A stretch of 30,985 bases of DNA from NCBI RefSeq assembly GCF_001949145.1, contig NW_019091588.1, positions 7,009 to 37,993 on the forward strand, read 5' to 3'. The position numbers and the translations under genes were made by a program. A model generated the notes under the pieces. The model was not told the origin of the DNA and did not search any database. It worked only from the letters and a program-made list of their open reading frames with translations. The DNA comes from Acanthaster planci. Its lineage: Eukaryota; Echinodermata; Asteroidea; Valvatida; Acanthasteridae. Positions 28,776 to 30,985 of this stretch are shown in pieces (position 1 is the stretch's first letter; each line of letters begins with the position of its first letter).

Positions 28776-30600
28776 GTGAGTATTTTGCTATATTAGAAAA
28801 GTTTCACCCCTGTTTTGTGCAGTCAAACAGATTAATTTAGGGCATGATCTTGTCGAGGGTGTAGATTTTTGTGGGGGGGGGAACAAACTGTCCTCCCCTT
28901 TTTAATTGGGGATAATGGGAGAAAGAACAATGAGAGACCCGAGTCAAGAATTGAAATGTAAATCAATTTTGTAATAATGCCAATATCATAATAGCCAGAA
29001 GGAGGGCTAAAATGCAACTCTACAACATGCCTGCCTGCTAATGAGCCTTATTGGCAATTCCATTTGCATGGGACAATGCTCTCGCAAATGCATGTGATTT
29101 TGCAAGTTAAAACGAGATTACAAGTTCCTCTTCAAAGAGACAGGAAACTGGTTGCTTCTTTCATGGGCCAAAAAGGCGTGGTGAGTAGAATCTGGACGAG
29201 TCAAACTCCCAATGAAGTGAAATTGAGGCAATTTGGGATGATTTTTGATGATTGAGAGCAACACTTCATGTTTTGTACAAGAATCAGAAGGCCTTGTTTT
29301 ATTCAGTGTACCTGACTGTTTCGCAAAAAATATACAATAAAATATAAATATAATATACAATTGTTCATGGAAAAGATTAAACTTTGATATCAAACTGTTT
29401 CCTGCCTGGGTAATCGGTGTGGTTTTTTTCTCTTATCAAACCTTGAACAAATTTCCAACCGTCACAAGTAGATTTTGCAAAAGTGTGATGTCAGCCTACA
29501 GCTAGTTTACATGCAGATTTGTTCACACGCACAATGAGAAATCACGCTTTTGATCATGGCAGTTGAACATTTTTATTTCAACCAAAAAAAAGATGAAGGC
29601 TTTGTCTATTTCTTTTAAACCATCCTACATGTATGATCTTCCTTCATGCATGGTAAGATGGATAGCTGGTCTGGTTCTGGAAGCTGACGACAGACATCCT
29701 GTTTCTGTACACAGAGGCTGGGTTTCTGATGGAGGTCCCGTCAATTGCATATTTCTCTTGTTGCGTTTGATTAGCTGTTAAATTAAGGAGAGATAATGTG
29801 CTAATCAACCAATCATGGAGAGTCTTTGATGAAATAAAAGGCAATATTTATGGTTGATTTTACAAAGTATGAATGTGCAAAAGCAAAATATTTTTAGTGC
29901 ACCCTGACCATTTGCATCAGTAGAAAAATCCAAAACTTGATTTTGGGACGAAGATGTAATTTACCTATATCACTGATTTAAATAAAGTTCTGCTGGTCCA
30001 GATTTTGATCATTGAAAACCTGTTTTTCATGTGGCCAATTTTTCAAATAAAAAGACCCAATTCTTATTTCTAACATTTCATGACATACATGTACTACATC
30101 TACAAAAACATGAGATCTTAGTTTCCCATTTATTAAAAAAGTACATTTCTTAAAGCAAAACAAGGTAATACACAATTTCTAAAATTTCACTACCTATGCA
30201 GCTTATACGGGGCAAATGAATGGAAGGGCTTTTGTGGTTGCTGCGTGCTGACTGTATTGCATTTTAATAAATATTATCTCATAGTGTTTGAAAAGGTCCA
30301 GCTCTCTTCATTGTTGCATTTCCACGATTTGTGGATTTGGGGATTTTTCCATCCCCGGGTTGGCAGTTTTTCGGTGATGCTGTGTACAGGTAGCTGCTAT
30401 ATTTTGTTAAAAACAGATATCAATACCAACTGGCATTGCAACAATACTGACCAACTTGATATGAAATGCTATCTAACGTAAGCAGAGGTAAATTGAGCAC
30501 GTCAGTTGAAGAAGATAGACAGACAGATGTATAGATAAATGGTTTATTCTTAAGACAAGATGTGGCAATCAAAGATTGAAAAGCACCAGCTCACCATAGG
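28776..30600 (+). other. mios intron 4, no exon recognised
   Basis: The expected next MIOS sequence was not found in any frame. An acceptor-like site at 29713-29714 leads into a frame that stops soon and lacks MIOS similarity. G-runs occur near 28874. Confidence 0.5.
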
Positions 30601-30689
30601 TACATGTAAGAGTCAAATACAAATAACAAAATTCTTCAAATACAAAGAACATTCTTAAAATACATCAACGTAATCACAATAACCAAAAT

Positions 30690-30985
30690 AAAAAAAGGAA
30701 AATGATCTCCTAAAGTTCATCCCAACTCCAATAGTGCCTGTACTTCCAATGCAAATCCCAAATTTACCACATGCAAGCTTCAAACCAGCGGTACTGCCAT
30801 GGGAACACGAATGGCCCCTCAATATGCTAACCTATTCATGGCAGACCCCCAGCAGCAATTTCTCCAAAGTCAAACCCTACAACCCCTACTGTATGTACGC
30901 TACATTGATGACATTTTTATGATCTGGACACACGGAAAAGAATCACTGGAACAGTTCCATCAAAACCTCAATGCACGCACACAAG
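30690..30985 (+). pseudogene. Penelope-like element reverse transcriptase fragment
   Basis: Plus strand from about 30784: Q-T-S-G-T-A-M-G-T-R-M-A-P-Q-Y-A-N-L-F-M, then L-Y-V-R-Y-I-D-D-I-F-M-I-W-T-H-G, open to the window edge. The G-T-A-M-G and Y-I-D-D-I-F-x-I-W boxes are those of Penelope-like (PLE) reverse transcriptases, with both catalytic Asp residues present. Just upstream, D-L-L-K-F-I near 30697 and Y-H-M-Q near 30764 belong to the same domain but lie in other frames, so at least two small indels break it. Similarity begins only near 30690, so the copy is 5'-truncated here. The downstream part, where a GIY-YIG endonuclease would lie, is beyond the edge. Confidence 0.85.

Noticed and set aside
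29714-29781. Possible fifth mios exon
   Set aside because: The acceptor is reasonable, but in the needed phase the frame ends quickly and does not resemble the expected MIOS blade.

Overview
This window reads as intron-rich, repeat-rich genomic DNA from a marine invertebrate, most likely a deuterostome (echinoderm, hemichordate or amphioxus type). The reasons are eukaryotic GT-AG splice sites, low gene density, long A/T-rich introns, many dispersed copies of the palindrome TACATGTACATGTA, and several animal-type transposon classes. The phylum is inferred from general sequence character and is not proven. One undetermined base (n at 1193) marks a draft assembly.

The only host gene I can support is the 5' part of a plus-strand ortholog of MIOS (Mio, the WD40 subunit of the GATOR2 complex that relays amino-acid sufficiency to mTORC1). 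Four coding segments join in frame: 7190-7202, 19539-19759, 22718-22909 and 28706-28775, giving about 165 residues that correspond to the start of the N-terminal beta-propeller. The gene continues beyond the right edge. A CpG-rich patch at 3220-3450 is a possible promoter region.

Layout: 104-2280 is a tandem pair of ~1.1 kb units with the n at their junction. 2340-7160 holds a CGTCGTG-rich foldback, a possible LINE tail, a tRNA-derived SINE, a long 57-bp-arm hairpin, short degenerate repeats and a second SINE-like remnant. Intron 1 (7203-19538) contains two large dead transposons: a Ty3/Gypsy element (about 9.03-12.0 kb, plus strand) with broken RT, RNase H and integrase and a 3' LTR-like end, and a Helitron-type element (about 12.15-16.7 kb, minus strand). 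In transcription order the Helitron relic holds basic N-terminal ORFs, a papain-like protease relic with a QC...DSH signature, an OTU protease relic, a KY(R/H)D repeat region and a DUF6570-like segment. Its Rep and helicase parts are missing.

Introns 2 to 4 carry TTAA-flanked MITEs (a ~0.55-0.59 kb family at 22048 and 26594 with an end fragment at 12717 inside the Helitron; a ~0.19 kb family at 25675 and ~26420; a 71-bp element at 24251), a GGGCCCAATTTCA element, an ACTTG-rich block, a 194-bp tandem duplication and, at the right edge, a Penelope-like reverse transcriptase fragment.

The most interesting structures are the two-protease Helitron relic, the 50-bp array that appears to have expanded out of its former 54-bp coding repeat after the frame was lost, and the nested TTAA elements that give a relative insertion order.
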